The notes beneath the pieces were generated by a model. The model made no database searches and was not told the origin of the DNA. It saw only the letters and a list, made by a program, of their open reading frames with translations. From Agathobaculum hominis (lineage in GTDB: Bacteria > Bacillota > Clostridia > Oscillospirales > Butyricicoccaceae), in the NCBI RefSeq assembly GCF_014288055.1, contig NZ_JACOPK010000006.1, positions 138,419 through 202,418 on the forward strand: 64,000 bases of DNA. Reading direction: 5' to 3'. The translations under genes and the position numbers were made by a program. Shown here one piece after another: positions 32,568 through 42,334 of the stretch. The first letter of the stretch is position 1; each line of letters begins with the position of its first letter.

Positions 32568-33311
32568 ATGTTAAAGGTAATTCTGGTGGCGTCCGGTAAG
32601 GGCGGAACAGGAAAAACCTCTCTTACCGCCGGCGTCGGTGCGGCGCTCGCCGCAAACGGGCATCGGGTGCTCGTCATCGACGGCGACTGCGGCCTTCGGA
32701 ATCTGGATATCGTACTGGGCATGTCGGATCGGGTGGTCTACTCGTTTGCCGACGTGGCGGGCGGCATGGTGCAGCTCGCGGACGCCATGGCGCGTCATCC
32801 TGTGTACGAGACGCTGTACCTGCTGACCGCGCCGGTCAGACTGCCCGCTCTGAGCGAGCGCGGCATGGACCAGCTCGCAAAGCAGGCAGAGCAGGCCGGA
32901 TTTGATTATCTCATCATCGACGGTCCGGCGGGACTCCCGGCGGAGATGTCCTTTCTGGCGCATATCGCCACGCAGGCCATCATCGTCACCGCGACCGACC
33001 GCGCCTGTGTGCGCGGCGCGGAGCGCTGCGCCCGCACCATCGAGCAGGAATACTGTATCCAGCGCATCCGCATGGTGCTCAACCGCGTGCGTCCGAGGCT
33101 CATCAGCCGCGGCCGCTCGGGCAACATCGACGACGCGATGGATGAGGCAGGGCTTCCGCTGCTCGGCATCGTGCCCGAGGATGAGGATCTGATCGCCTGC
33201 GGCAACAGCGGAACGAGCATCATCGCAGCCAAAAAGCACGGTGCTGCGCGTGCTTATCAGAATATCGCGCGCCGTCTGGACGGAGAGCGCGTGCCGCTGA
33301 TGAAGATTTAA
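32568..33311 (+). CDS. minD: MinD-like septum-placement ATPase without the membrane-targeting tail
   Basis: The protein has 247 residues. The deviant Walker A KGGTGKTS has the signature Lys11 and P-loop Lys16. DGDCGLRNLDIVLGMSDR is the MinD hallmark, and LIIDGPAGL is the second Walker-type motif. The C-terminus stops at IARRLDGERVPLMKI. MinD proteins normally continue about 20 residues to an amphipathic helix that inserts in the membrane, and that helix is missing. No minC or minE is adjacent. It lies between the mre/pbp2 block and mgsA, the usual Firmicutes order. Another ParA/MinD-type ATPase role is possible. Confidence 0.85.
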   Translation: MLKVILVASGKGGTGKTSLTAGVGAALAANGHRVLVIDGDCGLRNLDIVLGMSDRVVYSFADVAGGMVQLADAMARHPVYETLYLLTAPVRLPALSERGMDQLAKQAEQAGFDYLIIDGPAGLPAEMSFLAHIATQAIIVTATDRACVRGAERCARTIEQEYCIQRIRMVLNRVRPRLISRGRSGNIDDAMDEAGLPLLGIVPEDEDLIACGNSGTSIIAAKKHGAARAYQNIARRLDGERVPLMKI

Positions 33312-33381
33312 CCGTCACAGAGAGACAAAATCTGACGTTGACACAAGCCAACCATGGGGATAAGGAAGGAGACGTTTGGAA

Positions 33382-33792
33382 ATGAACATAGCACTGATCG
33401 CACATGACCGCAAAAAAGAGCTGATGGTACAGTTCTGCATGGCATACTGCGGCATCCTGGCAAAGCATAACATCTGCGCGACCGGCACGACCGGCAAATT
33501 CGTCGAAGAGGCAACCGGTCTCAAGATCGACAAGTGTCTGGCCGGCATGCAGGGCGGCGAGGAGCAGATCTCCGCGCGCGTCGCTTACAACGAGATCGAC
33601 CTTGTGCTGTTTTTCCGCGATCCGATGTCCAACTCGCAGTACGAGCCGGATGTCCACGCGATCGCACGACTGTGCGATATGCACAACATCCCGATCGCTA
33701 CCAACTCGGCAACGGCTGAAATGCTCATCCTCGGTCTTGACCGCGGCGATCTGGACTGGCGCAACATCGTCAACCCGAAGAACAGAAAATAA
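33382..33792 (+). CDS. mgsA: Methylglyoxal synthase
   Basis: This 136-residue cytoplasmic lyase converts dihydroxyacetone phosphate to methylglyoxal and phosphate, an overflow route for triose phosphate. The family is clear from NIALIAHDRKKE, CATGTTGKFVEE, GMQGGEEQISARV and FFRDPMSNSQYEPDV, with the catalytic Asp in the loop before DPM. The ATG at 33382 has AAGGAAGGAG upstream. In many clostridia it directly follows minD, as here. VOC/glyoxalase-type proteins, one of which is encoded at 42335, are possible downstream partners. Confidence 0.96.
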   Translation: MNIALIAHDRKKELMVQFCMAYCGILAKHNICATGTTGKFVEEATGLKIDKCLAGMQGGEEQISARVAYNEIDLVLFFRDPMSNSQYEPDVHAIARLCDMHNIPIATNSATAEMLILGLDRGDLDWRNIVNPKNRK

Positions 33793-33796
33793 AAAC

Positions 33797-33851
33797 GACA
33801 GAACGCTGCACCGGATGGGAAAATTACCCGTTCGGTGCATTCCGTCTGTCT
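33797..33851 (+). promoter_or_regulatory. Long hairpin between mgsA and hisS
   Basis: GACAGAACG...TGCACCG pairs across a short loop with CGGTGCA...CGTCTGTC. The T run is poor. It could be an mgsA terminator or a processing site. The 76-base gap is too short for a T-box leader and I see no T-box sequence. Confidence 0.5.
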
Positions 33852-33867
33852 TGAGGAGAATTGAAAC

Positions 33868-35226
33868 ATGGAAAAAGTGAAACCCAGAACTCTGTCCGGC
33901 TTTATGGAGCTGCTGCCCGCGCCGCAGGTACAGATGGAGCGCATCATGCAGGTGCTGCGCGAGACCTACGCGCTGTACGGCTTCTATCCGCTCGACACAC
34001 CGCTCATCGAGTCCTCCGAGGTGCTGCTCGCCAAGGGCGGCGGAGAGACCGAAAAGCAGATCTACCGCTTCACCAAGGGCGACAGCGACCTGTCGCTGCG
34101 CTTTGACCTCACCGTACCGCTCGCGAAGTATGTCGCGCAGCACTACGGCGAGCTGACCTTCCCGTTCCGCCGCTTCCAGATCGGCAAGGTATACCGCGGC
34201 GAGCGCGCACAGCGCGGCCGTTTCCGCGAGTTCTATCAGGCGGACATCGACGTCATCGGCGACGGCAAGCTCGACATCATCAACGAGGCCGAGGTTCCGA
34301 GCATCATCTACAAAACGTTCACCTCGCTCGGTCTCGAGCGCTTCAAGATCCGCATCAACAACCGCAAGGTGCTCAACGGCTTTTTCGCCATCCTCGGCCT
34401 GACCGAGAAGGCGGGCGACGTCATGCGCACCATCGACAAGCTCGAGAAGATCGGCGCAGAGAAGGTAAAGACCATTCTGGTCGAGGATTTCGGCGTGGAA
34501 GCTGCTGCGGCTGACGAGCTGCTGAAGTTCATCGAAACCCCGGGCGGCACCGAGGGCATCCTCGCAGCGCTCGACAGCTACAAGGGCAAAAACGAGGTGT
34601 TCGACCTCGGCGCGGAGGAGCTGAAAACGGTTGCAACCTATATGCAGGCGTTCGGCGTTCCGGCTGACCACTTCGAAATCGACCTGACGATTGCACGCGG
34701 TCTGGACTACTACACCGGCACCGTTTATGAGACCGCGATGCTCGACCATCCGGAGATCGGCTCCATCTGCTCGGGCGGCCGCTACGACAACCTTGCCGAG
34801 TACTACACCGACAAGCAGCTGCCGGGCGTCGGCATTTCCATCGGTCTGACCCGTCTGTTCTACGTGCTCGGCGAGCAGGGTTATCTGAACGACCAGATGA
34901 ACAAGGCGCCGGCGGACGTACTCATCCTGCCGATGACCGACGACATGGGCGCGGCCATCAAGACCGCTACCGCTCTGCGCGAGTCGGGCATCCGCACCCA
35001 GCTGTACGGCGAGCAGAAGAAGTTCAAGCACAAGATCGGCTACGCCGACAAGCTGGGCATTCCGTTCGTTATCTTCCTCGGCGAGGATGAGATCAATGCG
35101 GGCGTTGTCGCTGTCAAGGACATGGAGTCCGGTGAGCAGGTCAAGGTTTCGCTTAATGAAGCAGCAAAGCTGATTCATGACGGTCTGGCGAAGAAAAACG
35201 CAGGCAAAGTAATCTGCGACAAATAA
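33868..35226 (+). CDS. hisS: Histidyl-tRNA synthetase
   Basis: This 452-residue class II synthetase has motif 1 around LIESSEVLL, the substrate sequence LRFDLTVPLA, motif 2 GRFREFYQADIDVIG, the HisA signature IARGLDYYTGTVYE and motif 3 GVGISIGLTRLF. The C-terminal anticodon-binding domain starts near ADVLILP. The start has GAGGAG upstream. hisS and aspS are neighbours in many Firmicutes; here two very small membrane-protein genes and a repeat hairpin stand between them. Confidence 0.97.
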   Translation: MEKVKPRTLSGFMELLPAPQVQMERIMQVLRETYALYGFYPLDTPLIESSEVLLAKGGGETEKQIYRFTKGDSDLSLRFDLTVPLAKYVAQHYGELTFPFRRFQIGKVYRGERAQRGRFREFYQADIDVIGDGKLDIINEAEVPSIIYKTFTSLGLERFKIRINNRKVLNGFFAILGLTEKAGDVMRTIDKLEKIGAEKVKTILVEDFGVEAAAADELLKFIETPGGTEGILAALDSYKGKNEVFDLGAEELKTVATYMQAFGVPADHFEIDLTIARGLDYYTGTVYETAMLDHPEIGSICSGGRYDNLAEYYTDKQLPGVGISIGLTRLFYVLGEQGYLNDQMNKAPADVLILPMTDDMGAAIKTATALRESGIRTQLYGEQKKFKHKIGYADKLGIPFVIFLGEDEINAGVVAVKDMESGEQVKVSLNEAAKLIHDGLAKKNAGKVICDK

Positions 35227-35241
35227 ATCGCTAAATTGCAG

Positions 35242-35307
35242 GGCGGGTGACCCCAGGAGGTGAATTGCCCGCAAGGGCAAGAGAAGCCACCCTGGGGTGC
35301 CCCGCCG
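35242..35307 (+). repeat. Isolated module shared with repeat family I (copy C)
   Basis: A composite hairpin: outer ACCCCAGG (35250-35257) / CCTGGGGT (35291-35298), inner TTGCCC / GGGCAA (35265-35280). The segment AGGTGAATTGCCC...AGGGCAAGAGAAG recurs, inverted, within the family I copy at 45180-45217. Confidence 0.75.
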
Positions 35308-35349
35308 CTGGTAGAGATAGATTTTCAACTGAATATGGAGGGATTTCTT

Positions 35350-35568
35350 ATGAAGAGTCTTATTTGGGGCTGTACGCAGATGATTGTGGGGATGTTAGGC
35401 GTTATCGCATCCATCCTGATGATGATTTTCTGGCTGCAATGCAATGCCGGTGGGTTCGCACTTGCGACCTTTGTCATTCTCATTCTGTTTGCTGCAATGG
35501 TCGTGATCGGGTATGTCAACCGTGTCTGGCCGGTTCTGACTGAAATGAAAAATCAAGATTCCGAGTAA
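35350..35568 (+). CDS. Small two-helix membrane protein, unknown function
   Basis: This 72-residue protein has two hydrophobic segments (about 5-28 and 33-54) and a charged tail. I recognise no family. The ATG at 35350 has ATGGAGGGA upstream; the longer frame from 35260 passes through the repeat hairpin and is rejected. It lies between hisS and the next small gene (12 bases away). Confidence 0.65.
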   Translation: MKSLIWGCTQMIVGMLGVIASILMMIFWLQCNAGGFALATFVILILFAAMVVIGYVNRVWPVLTEMKNQDSE

Positions 35569-35580
35569 GGAGGCCGTCTT

Positions 35581-35763
35581 ATGGATAAACTGCGCAAGAC
35601 CATCATCCGCTGCACGGGGGTGCTGTGCGGCGTCATTCTGTTTGTACACGAGTGGTTGGTCATGGCCATTGCCGCTGTGATTCTCGGCCTTGCGATGCCC
35701 GCCATTCTGAACTATTTCCTGCCGGATGCTATTTCCGCCAAGAAAACGCCGGATGAAAAATAA
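35581..35763 (+). CDS. Small membrane protein, unknown function
   Basis: This 60-residue protein has one or two hydrophobic helices (residues 10-48) and a basic tail. It is preceded by a very good TAAGGAGG site, which supports translation. It follows the 72-residue membrane protein and precedes aspS, so both may be co-transcribed with the synthetases. No family is recognised. Confidence 0.6.
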   Translation: MDKLRKTIIRCTGVLCGVILFVHEWLVMAIAAVILGLAMPAILNYFLPDAISAKKTPDEK

Positions 35764-35804
35764 CTCCATCATCAAACAAATCTTAGTAATAAGGATTGAT
35801 AAAC

Positions 35805-37616
<1,812 letters not shown>

Positions 37617-37775
37617 GGCAACACCGCATAATGAAAGCTGCGGCGCTTTGCGGAAATTTCGTGCCCTGACTTTGTTGCGATTTCTTGCAATGCGAAAGTA
37701 TTGCTGCAAAACCGCGCCTCGTCAGTACACAAAATTTACTCGCAAATCGCTCTTGTCCAATTATGCGGTATTGCC
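37617..37775 (+). mobile_element. Family III MITE-like element, copy 1
   Basis: A 159-bp element with imperfect 16-base terminal inverted repeats (GGCAACACCGCATAAT and the complement of ATTATGCGGTATTGCC). It is flanked by TTAA on both sides, consistent with a 4-bp target duplication. It has an internal hairpin and no coding capacity. A second full copy lies at 42791 and a truncated copy at 52320. It abuts the aspS stop codon. Confidence 0.85.
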
Positions 37776-37791
37776 TTAACCACTGACAGAA

Positions 37792-37829
37792 AAAGCCGCT
37801 GTGCCCGAAAACACGGCGGCTTTGCTTTT
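37792..37829 (+). terminator. Terminator after aspS and the MITE
   Basis: The stem AAAGCCGCTGTG / CACGGCGGCTTT (one G-U pair) is followed by GCTTTTA, just before the second LTA-synthase-like gene. Confidence 0.7.
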
Positions 37830-37852
37830 ATCCGAGAGAAAGAGGGCAATCT

Positions 37853-39829
37853 GTGGGTAAACATGAACTGAAAAATAAAAAAGACGAAGGAAAATGGAAC
37901 TGGGCGCTGCTTGCGGCGAACGTGCTGCTGACGCTGTGCTTCGCGGCGGTTTTCTGGCCCATCCTGCACAAAGGCTCGCTGTCCTTCCTCGACAAGACCT
38001 CGAACCTGCTTGCGCTGGCGGCGTTTCTGCCGCTCGTGCTGCGTCCGTGGAAGAAGGCGCCGGCACCGCTCGCGCTGCTGCATGACCTGCTGCTGCTCGG
38101 CAGCGCATCGGCGGTCAGTGTCGTCGTGGTCGAGTATATGGTCAAGGGCGGCAGTGTGGGACTCGAGCAGTCGTTCTGGCAGGGCTGGCTGTGCTATATC
38201 GGCCTGTACGCAGCCGCCTATCTGATCACTGCGCGTGGACGGCACGCGGTCTGCGTCGGCATGGGCATCAGCCTGCTGCACGGCCTCATCGACCACTACG
38301 TCATGCTGTTCCGCGGCACGCCGGTCATGCTGAGCGACGTGTTCTCCATCGGCACGGCGGCCAACGTTGCGCAGGGGTATTCTGCACCGGTCGAGCTGTC
38401 CGTGCTGCGCGGCGTGAGCACGGCGGTGCTGTACTGCGTGCTCGTCTGCCTGATGCAGCGCCGCTGGAAGCTGTTCGACCGCTGGTATGTGCGGCGCGGC
38501 TGCTCGCTCATCGTCGTTGCGCTCGCGGCGTATGCCGTTCACTACGGGCTCGGCATCACGGGCACCAGCATCAATTTCTGGGCGTCGAGCCGCTCCTACA
38601 GCGAGTTCTACTACTTTCTGCGCTGCGCAGGGAGGTCGATCGTCCGCGCGCCGGAGGGGTACAGCGCAGACGGACTGCAAACGCTTGCGGAGGATTATAA
38701 GGGCGAGCAGGGGACGAAAACCCCGAACATTATCGTCATCATGAACGAGTCGTTCTCCGACCTCGGCATCGTGGGCAATTTCGAGACGAACGAGGACTAT
38801 ATGCCCTTCGTGCACAGTATGCAGAAGGGGCAGAAGAACACCATCACGGGCAATCTGCTCGTTTCGACCTTCGGCGGCGGCACGGCAAACACCGAATTTG
38901 AGTTCCTGTCCGGCGATACCATGGCGTTCCTGCCGTTCGGCTGCTCGCCGTATCAGATGTATGTCAAGAGCGAGATGCCGAGCCTTGTCGGCGCCCTGGA
39001 GGCGCAGAATTACCAGACGGTCGCGATGCACCCGTATCTGTCGACCTCGTGGAACCGCCCGCAGGTCTATCAGTCGTTCGGCTTCGACGAGCAGTGCTAC
39101 GAGGACAGCTTCCCGAGCGATGTCGAGCGCGTCCGCGGCCGCGTGAGCGACAGCGCAAGCTATAAGAAGATCATCGAGCTGTACGAGAACAAGCCGAAGG
39201 GACAGCCGTTCTTCCTGTTCGACGTCACCATGCAGAACCATGGCGGCTATGAGCGCGAGGGATATCCGGCCTTTGAGGAGAAGATCCGCCTGACCGGCGA
39301 GTACGAGGGCAGGTATCAGCAGGTCGACACCTACCTGTCTCTCGTGCGCTGCTCGGACGAGGCGGTGCAGGAGCTTATCAGCTATTTTGCAAACGTTTCC
39401 GAGGATACCGCGATCATTTTCTTCGGCGACCATCAGCCGAACGTTCCGTCGGCATTCTACGACGAGCTGTACGGCAATACGGACGCGGAGCGTTCGCGCG
39501 AGCAGAAGCAGACCAAGCTGATCACGCCGTTCTTCATCTGGGCGAATTACGACATTGGGTCGCAGACCGGCGTGGAAATCAGCGCAAACTACCTGTCTGC
39601 GTTCGCGCTCGATGCGCTGGGCTGCTCCACCTCGGGATTTGACGAGCTGCGTCTCGCGGCGCAGCAGAGCGTTCCGCGCATTAACAGCTACGGCTATTAT
39701 CTGGCGGACGGCTCGTGGCACGACAATGAAACGCTGTCGGAATGCGAGGCGCTGACCGCTTACCGCAGTGCGCAGTACGCTCAGATTTTCGACCCGAAAA
39801 AGCGGATTCCGCAGTGGTATCTGCCGTAA
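37853..39829 (+). CDS. LTA synthase-like membrane sulfatase-fold phosphoglycerol transferase (paralogue 2)
   Basis: This 658-residue homologue of the protein at 935-2800 has several membrane helices in residues 15-230 and an outer sulfatase-fold domain from about 290. IMNES carries metal-binding Glu299, STFGGGTANTEFEF carries the candidate nucleophile Thr344, and MQNHGGY and FGDHQPN follow. The start is GTG (37853), after GAGAAAGAGGG. It is single, between terminators. Two divergent paralogues suggest different substrates, such as LTA primase and polymerase or a separate glycerophosphate transfer. Confidence 0.88.
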   Translation: MGKHELKNKKDEGKWNWALLAANVLLTLCFAAVFWPILHKGSLSFLDKTSNLLALAAFLPLVLRPWKKAPAPLALLHDLLLLGSASAVSVVVVEYMVKGGSVGLEQSFWQGWLCYIGLYAAAYLITARGRHAVCVGMGISLLHGLIDHYVMLFRGTPVMLSDVFSIGTAANVAQGYSAPVELSVLRGVSTAVLYCVLVCLMQRRWKLFDRWYVRRGCSLIVVALAAYAVHYGLGITGTSINFWASSRSYSEFYYFLRCAGRSIVRAPEGYSADGLQTLAEDYKGEQGTKTPNIIVIMNESFSDLGIVGNFETNEDYMPFVHSMQKGQKNTITGNLLVSTFGGGTANTEFEFLSGDTMAFLPFGCSPYQMYVKSEMPSLVGALEAQNYQTVAMHPYLSTSWNRPQVYQSFGFDEQCYEDSFPSDVERVRGRVSDSASYKKIIELYENKPKGQPFFLFDVTMQNHGGYEREGYPAFEEKIRLTGEYEGRYQQVDTYLSLVRCSDEAVQELISYFANVSEDTAIIFFGDHQPNVPSAFYDELYGNTDAERSREQKQTKLITPFFIWANYDIGSQTGVEISANYLSAFALDALGCSTSGFDELRLAAQQSVPRINSYGYYLADGSWHDNETLSECEALTAYRSAQYAQIFDPKKRIPQWYLP

Positions 39830-39854
39830 AAAACGCAACCGTTTGCGTCGAAAG

Positions 39855-39897
39855 AAATGGATGCTTTTCCTCGAAAAGGAAGGCATCCATTTTTTTG
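39855..39897 (+). terminator. Terminator of the second LTA-synthase-like gene
   Basis: AAATGGATGC...TTTTCC pairs with GGAAGGCATCCATTT and is followed by seven T. Confidence 0.9.
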
Positions 39898-40051
39898 ATT
39901 ACAGTATGAATTTTCGGACTTTTTCAGATGAAAGTGATAAAAAGAGCGGGCTGTCTTTGTGAAAAACATAACAACCAACGTCGAAATACACAAAAACGAC
40001 ATGCGGTTTATGTGCAAATAACCAAAGTATATCGGAAAACGAAAAAAATCT

Positions 40052-40080
40052 TTGCCTAAATGTAGATATAGTGTTAAAAT
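40052..40080 (+). promoter_or_regulatory. Promoter of the Na+/solute symporter gene
   Basis: TTGCCT, a 17-base spacer and TAAAAT. The start codon is almost 200 bases downstream, leaving a long leader. Confidence 0.6.
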
Positions 40081-40119
40081 GATTGTCGGAAAACGAGAAC
40101 GGTATTTCCTGAACGCAGC

Positions 40120-40152
40120 GATCATCGACAAAAAATCGACGATCCTTTTTTT
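40120..40152 (+). terminator. Leader terminator (attenuator) before the symporter gene
   Basis: GATCATCGA and TCGACGATC pair with one mismatch around a poly-A loop and are followed by eight T. It lies between the promoter and the gene, so it would end transcription early unless relieved. The remaining leader (40155-40270) has a small TGCGTG/CACGCA hairpin but no known riboswitch motif. Confidence 0.6.
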
Positions 40153-40272
40153 AAGGCACTGCGTGCGCGTACACGCAAGGGGATAAAGTTCTGTTTAAGT
40201 AAATGCGAAAAAATGGTAAGAGGGAAGCCGTTTTTTCGCGCGAAACAATTTTTACCTGAAGGGGAGAAAAGG

Positions 40273-41994
40273 ATGAATTTCGTAAACTCCATGGCGTTTA
40301 CCGCGATTACCTTCGTGGCATTCACGGCACTCGTCGCAATCATCTCGTGGTGGAAGACCCGCGGTGACAACCTTGAGACCCAGGACGGCTACTATCTCGG
40401 CGGCCGCAGCCTGACCGGCCCGGTCATCGCCGGTTCTCTGCTGATGACCAACCTTTCCGCAGAGCAGCTCGTCGGCAACAACGGCCAGGCTGTCCGCGTA
40501 GGCATGTCCACGATGGGCTGGGAGGTAACCTCCGCAATCGCTCTGGTTATCCTGGCATTCGTACTCATGCCGAAGTACCTCAAGACCGGTCTGACCACCG
40601 TACCGCAGTTCTTTGAGCAGCGCTACGACGAGGGCACCCGCCGTCTGGTATCCATCATCGTTCTTCTTAGCTACGTTGTAATCATGCTGCCGAACATCCT
40701 GTACGCCGGCGCACAGGTATTCGTCAACATCTTCGGCATCGACGAGATCTTCGGCATCTCCCGTTTTGCGGCGATCGCTATCGTCTGTGTCGCAACCGCT
40801 ATCGTAGGCTCGATCTACGCGATCTTCGGCGGCCTGAAGGCAATCGCACTGTCCGACTCCATCAACGGCCTCGGCCTGATCGTCGGCGGCCTGCTCGTTC
40901 CGGTATTCGGCTTCATGTTCCTGTCCGGTCAGCTGGGCGGCGACGGCTCCTTCGTGGACGGCTTCGACAAGTTCCTGCACACCAATCCGTCCTACCTGAA
41001 CGCCATCAACGAGGTTAACACCCCGGAGCCGTGGCTCCCGTGGCCGCTGCTGTTCACCGGCCTGCTGGTCAACAACATGTACTACTGGGCAACCAACCAG
41101 TCCATCATCCAGCGTACCTTCGGTGCTAAGAACCTGAAGGAAGCACAGAAGGGCGCCGTATTCGCAGGCTTCCTCAAGATCATGACCCCGCTCATCATCG
41201 TTGTTCCGGGCGTTATCTGCGCACTGGCTTACCCGGGCACCGACTGGGGTTCCGGCGACTCCGCTTACCCGATGCTGGTAGCACAGGTTATGCCGAAGCC
41301 GATCCTTGGCTTCTTCGCTGCTGTAATGTTCGGCGCGATCCTGTCCTCCTTTAACTCGGTACTGAACTCCGCATCCACCATCTACGCACTCGACATTCAC
41401 CGTCCGCTGTTCAACCCGACCGCATCTGATGCCCGCATGGTTAAGATCGGCCAGAACTTCGGTACTGTCGTAGCAGTAGTTTCCACCATCATGTCCCCGT
41501 TCATGCTCTACATGGGCGGCATCACGAGCTTCGTAAACTCTGCTTTCGCTGCGTTCAACACCCCGATCTTCGTTTGCCTGCTGTGCGGCTTCTTCTGGAA
41601 GAAGGTTCCGGCTATCGCTGCTAAGATCGTCATCCCGGTACACGTTGTTCTGTACTTCATCCTCCAGTTCGGTCTGCGTAACGTCATTCCGTTCCTGAAC
41701 AACATCCACTACCTGTACTTCACCGCAATCCTGTTCGTATTCGACATGATCCTGATGTGGGTCATCGTCAAGAAGCATCCGCGCGAGAAGGACTTCGAGC
41801 TGAAGGACGTAGGCGCTGTAGATCTGACCCCGTGGCACAACGGCAAGATCTGGGCTACCGTAACCCTGATCATCATGTGCCTGGCTTACGTAATCTTCTC
41901 TCCCCTTGGCTTCGGCAAGAGCGAGAAGACCACCTACCAGACCTACCTCGAGAACCAGTCCAGCGCTTCGGTCGTTACCACCGTACAGGACTGA
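40273..41994 (+). CDS. Sodium/solute symporter, SSS family
   Basis: This 573-residue membrane protein has about 13-14 helices. SSS-family marks are GGRSLTGPVIAGSLLMTNLSAEQ near residue 42, the sugar-transporter-like YYWATNQSIIQR (about 275), and a long run GAILSSFNSVLNSASTIYALD. The last element resembles the Na2-site region of SglT-type transporters. The start is the ATG at 40273 after GAAGGGGAGAAAAGG. Ala GCA/GCT and Val GTA/GTT are used far more than in neighbouring genes, a sign of strong expression. The iolB/iolD genes nearby suggest inositol as substrate, but that is inference. Confidence 0.92.
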   Translation: MNFVNSMAFTAITFVAFTALVAIISWWKTRGDNLETQDGYYLGGRSLTGPVIAGSLLMTNLSAEQLVGNNGQAVRVGMSTMGWEVTSAIALVILAFVLMPKYLKTGLTTVPQFFEQRYDEGTRRLVSIIVLLSYVVIMLPNILYAGAQVFVNIFGIDEIFGISRFAAIAIVCVATAIVGSIYAIFGGLKAIALSDSINGLGLIVGGLLVPVFGFMFLSGQLGGDGSFVDGFDKFLHTNPSYLNAINEVNTPEPWLPWPLLFTGLLVNNMYYWATNQSIIQRTFGAKNLKEAQKGAVFAGFLKIMTPLIIVVPGVICALAYPGTDWGSGDSAYPMLVAQVMPKPILGFFAAVMFGAILSSFNSVLNSASTIYALDIHRPLFNPTASDARMVKIGQNFGTVVAVVSTIMSPFMLYMGGITSFVNSAFAAFNTPIFVCLLCGFFWKKVPAIAAKIVIPVHVVLYFILQFGLRNVIPFLNNIHYLYFTAILFVFDMILMWVIVKKHPREKDFELKDVGAVDLTPWHNGKIWATVTLIIMCLAYVIFSPLGFGKSEKTTYQTYLENQSSASVVTTVQD

Positions 41995-42019
41995 TAAGTC
42001 AATATCGACTGACCTTCAA

Positions 42020-42047
42020 AGGGACCGCTTCGGCGGTCTCTTTTTTT
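42020..42047 (+). terminator. Terminator of the symporter gene
   Basis: GGGACCGC and GCGGTCTC (one G-U pair) around a stable TTCG tetraloop, followed by seven T. Confidence 0.9.
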
Positions 42048-42049
42048 AC

Positions 42050-42245
42050 CTGTCGCGAAACTGACGTTTCGCCGACAAGGTGTGTTCTGACTTCGCAGAA
42101 CACGGGTCGTCCGAAAGTTCCTATGCAGAAACGTTCTCCCTCCAGAAGTCAAAAAACCGAGGTACACGCCCTCGGTTTTTTGAAATCGCTTCGCGATTTT
42201 TATTATATGCGCGCTGCCGCGCGGCTGCTTTGAGAAAAACCGAGG
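42050..42245 (-). repeat. Family II multi-hairpin element, inverted copy
   Basis: Read on the minus strand it has the same order as 22749-22876 and 53736-53914: a small AAATCG/CGATTT hairpin, ACCGAGG...CCTCGGT with a T run, GGAGGGAGAA, GAACTTTCGGACG, GTGTTCTG / CAGAACAC, and an end GTTTCGCGACAG. Confidence 0.75.
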
Positions 42246-42262
42246 TTTTCTTCGGGTTTCTC

Positions 42263-42291
42263 TGTACAAACGGGACGCAAAATGCTATGCT
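42263..42291 (+). promoter_or_regulatory. Promoter of the VOC gene
   Basis: TGTACA, a 17-base spacer and TATGCT with the extended TGC in front; 44 bases before the start. Confidence 0.55.
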
Positions 42292-42334
42292 TTACATAGA
42301 GGCGCGTACAGCCTCACAGCAAGGAGGATTAACC

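Noticed and set aside
33793..33867. T-box leader for hisS
   Set aside because: The gap is only 75 bases and lacks the T-box sequence; only a simple hairpin is present.
33220..35328. 702-codon minus-strand frame opposite mgsA/hisS
   Set aside because: Shadow; composition and motifs belong to the plus-strand genes.
37853..39829. Sulfatase function for the LtaS-like proteins
   Set aside because: The nucleophile context has Thr in G-G-G/A-G-T and not the C/S-x-P-x-R of sulfatases; membrane helices fit phosphoglycerol transferases.
42270..42290. GGGACGCAAA resembling the 3' part of a c-di-GMP-I riboswitch
   Set aside because: The rest of the aptamer is missing and the bases belong to the VOC promoter.
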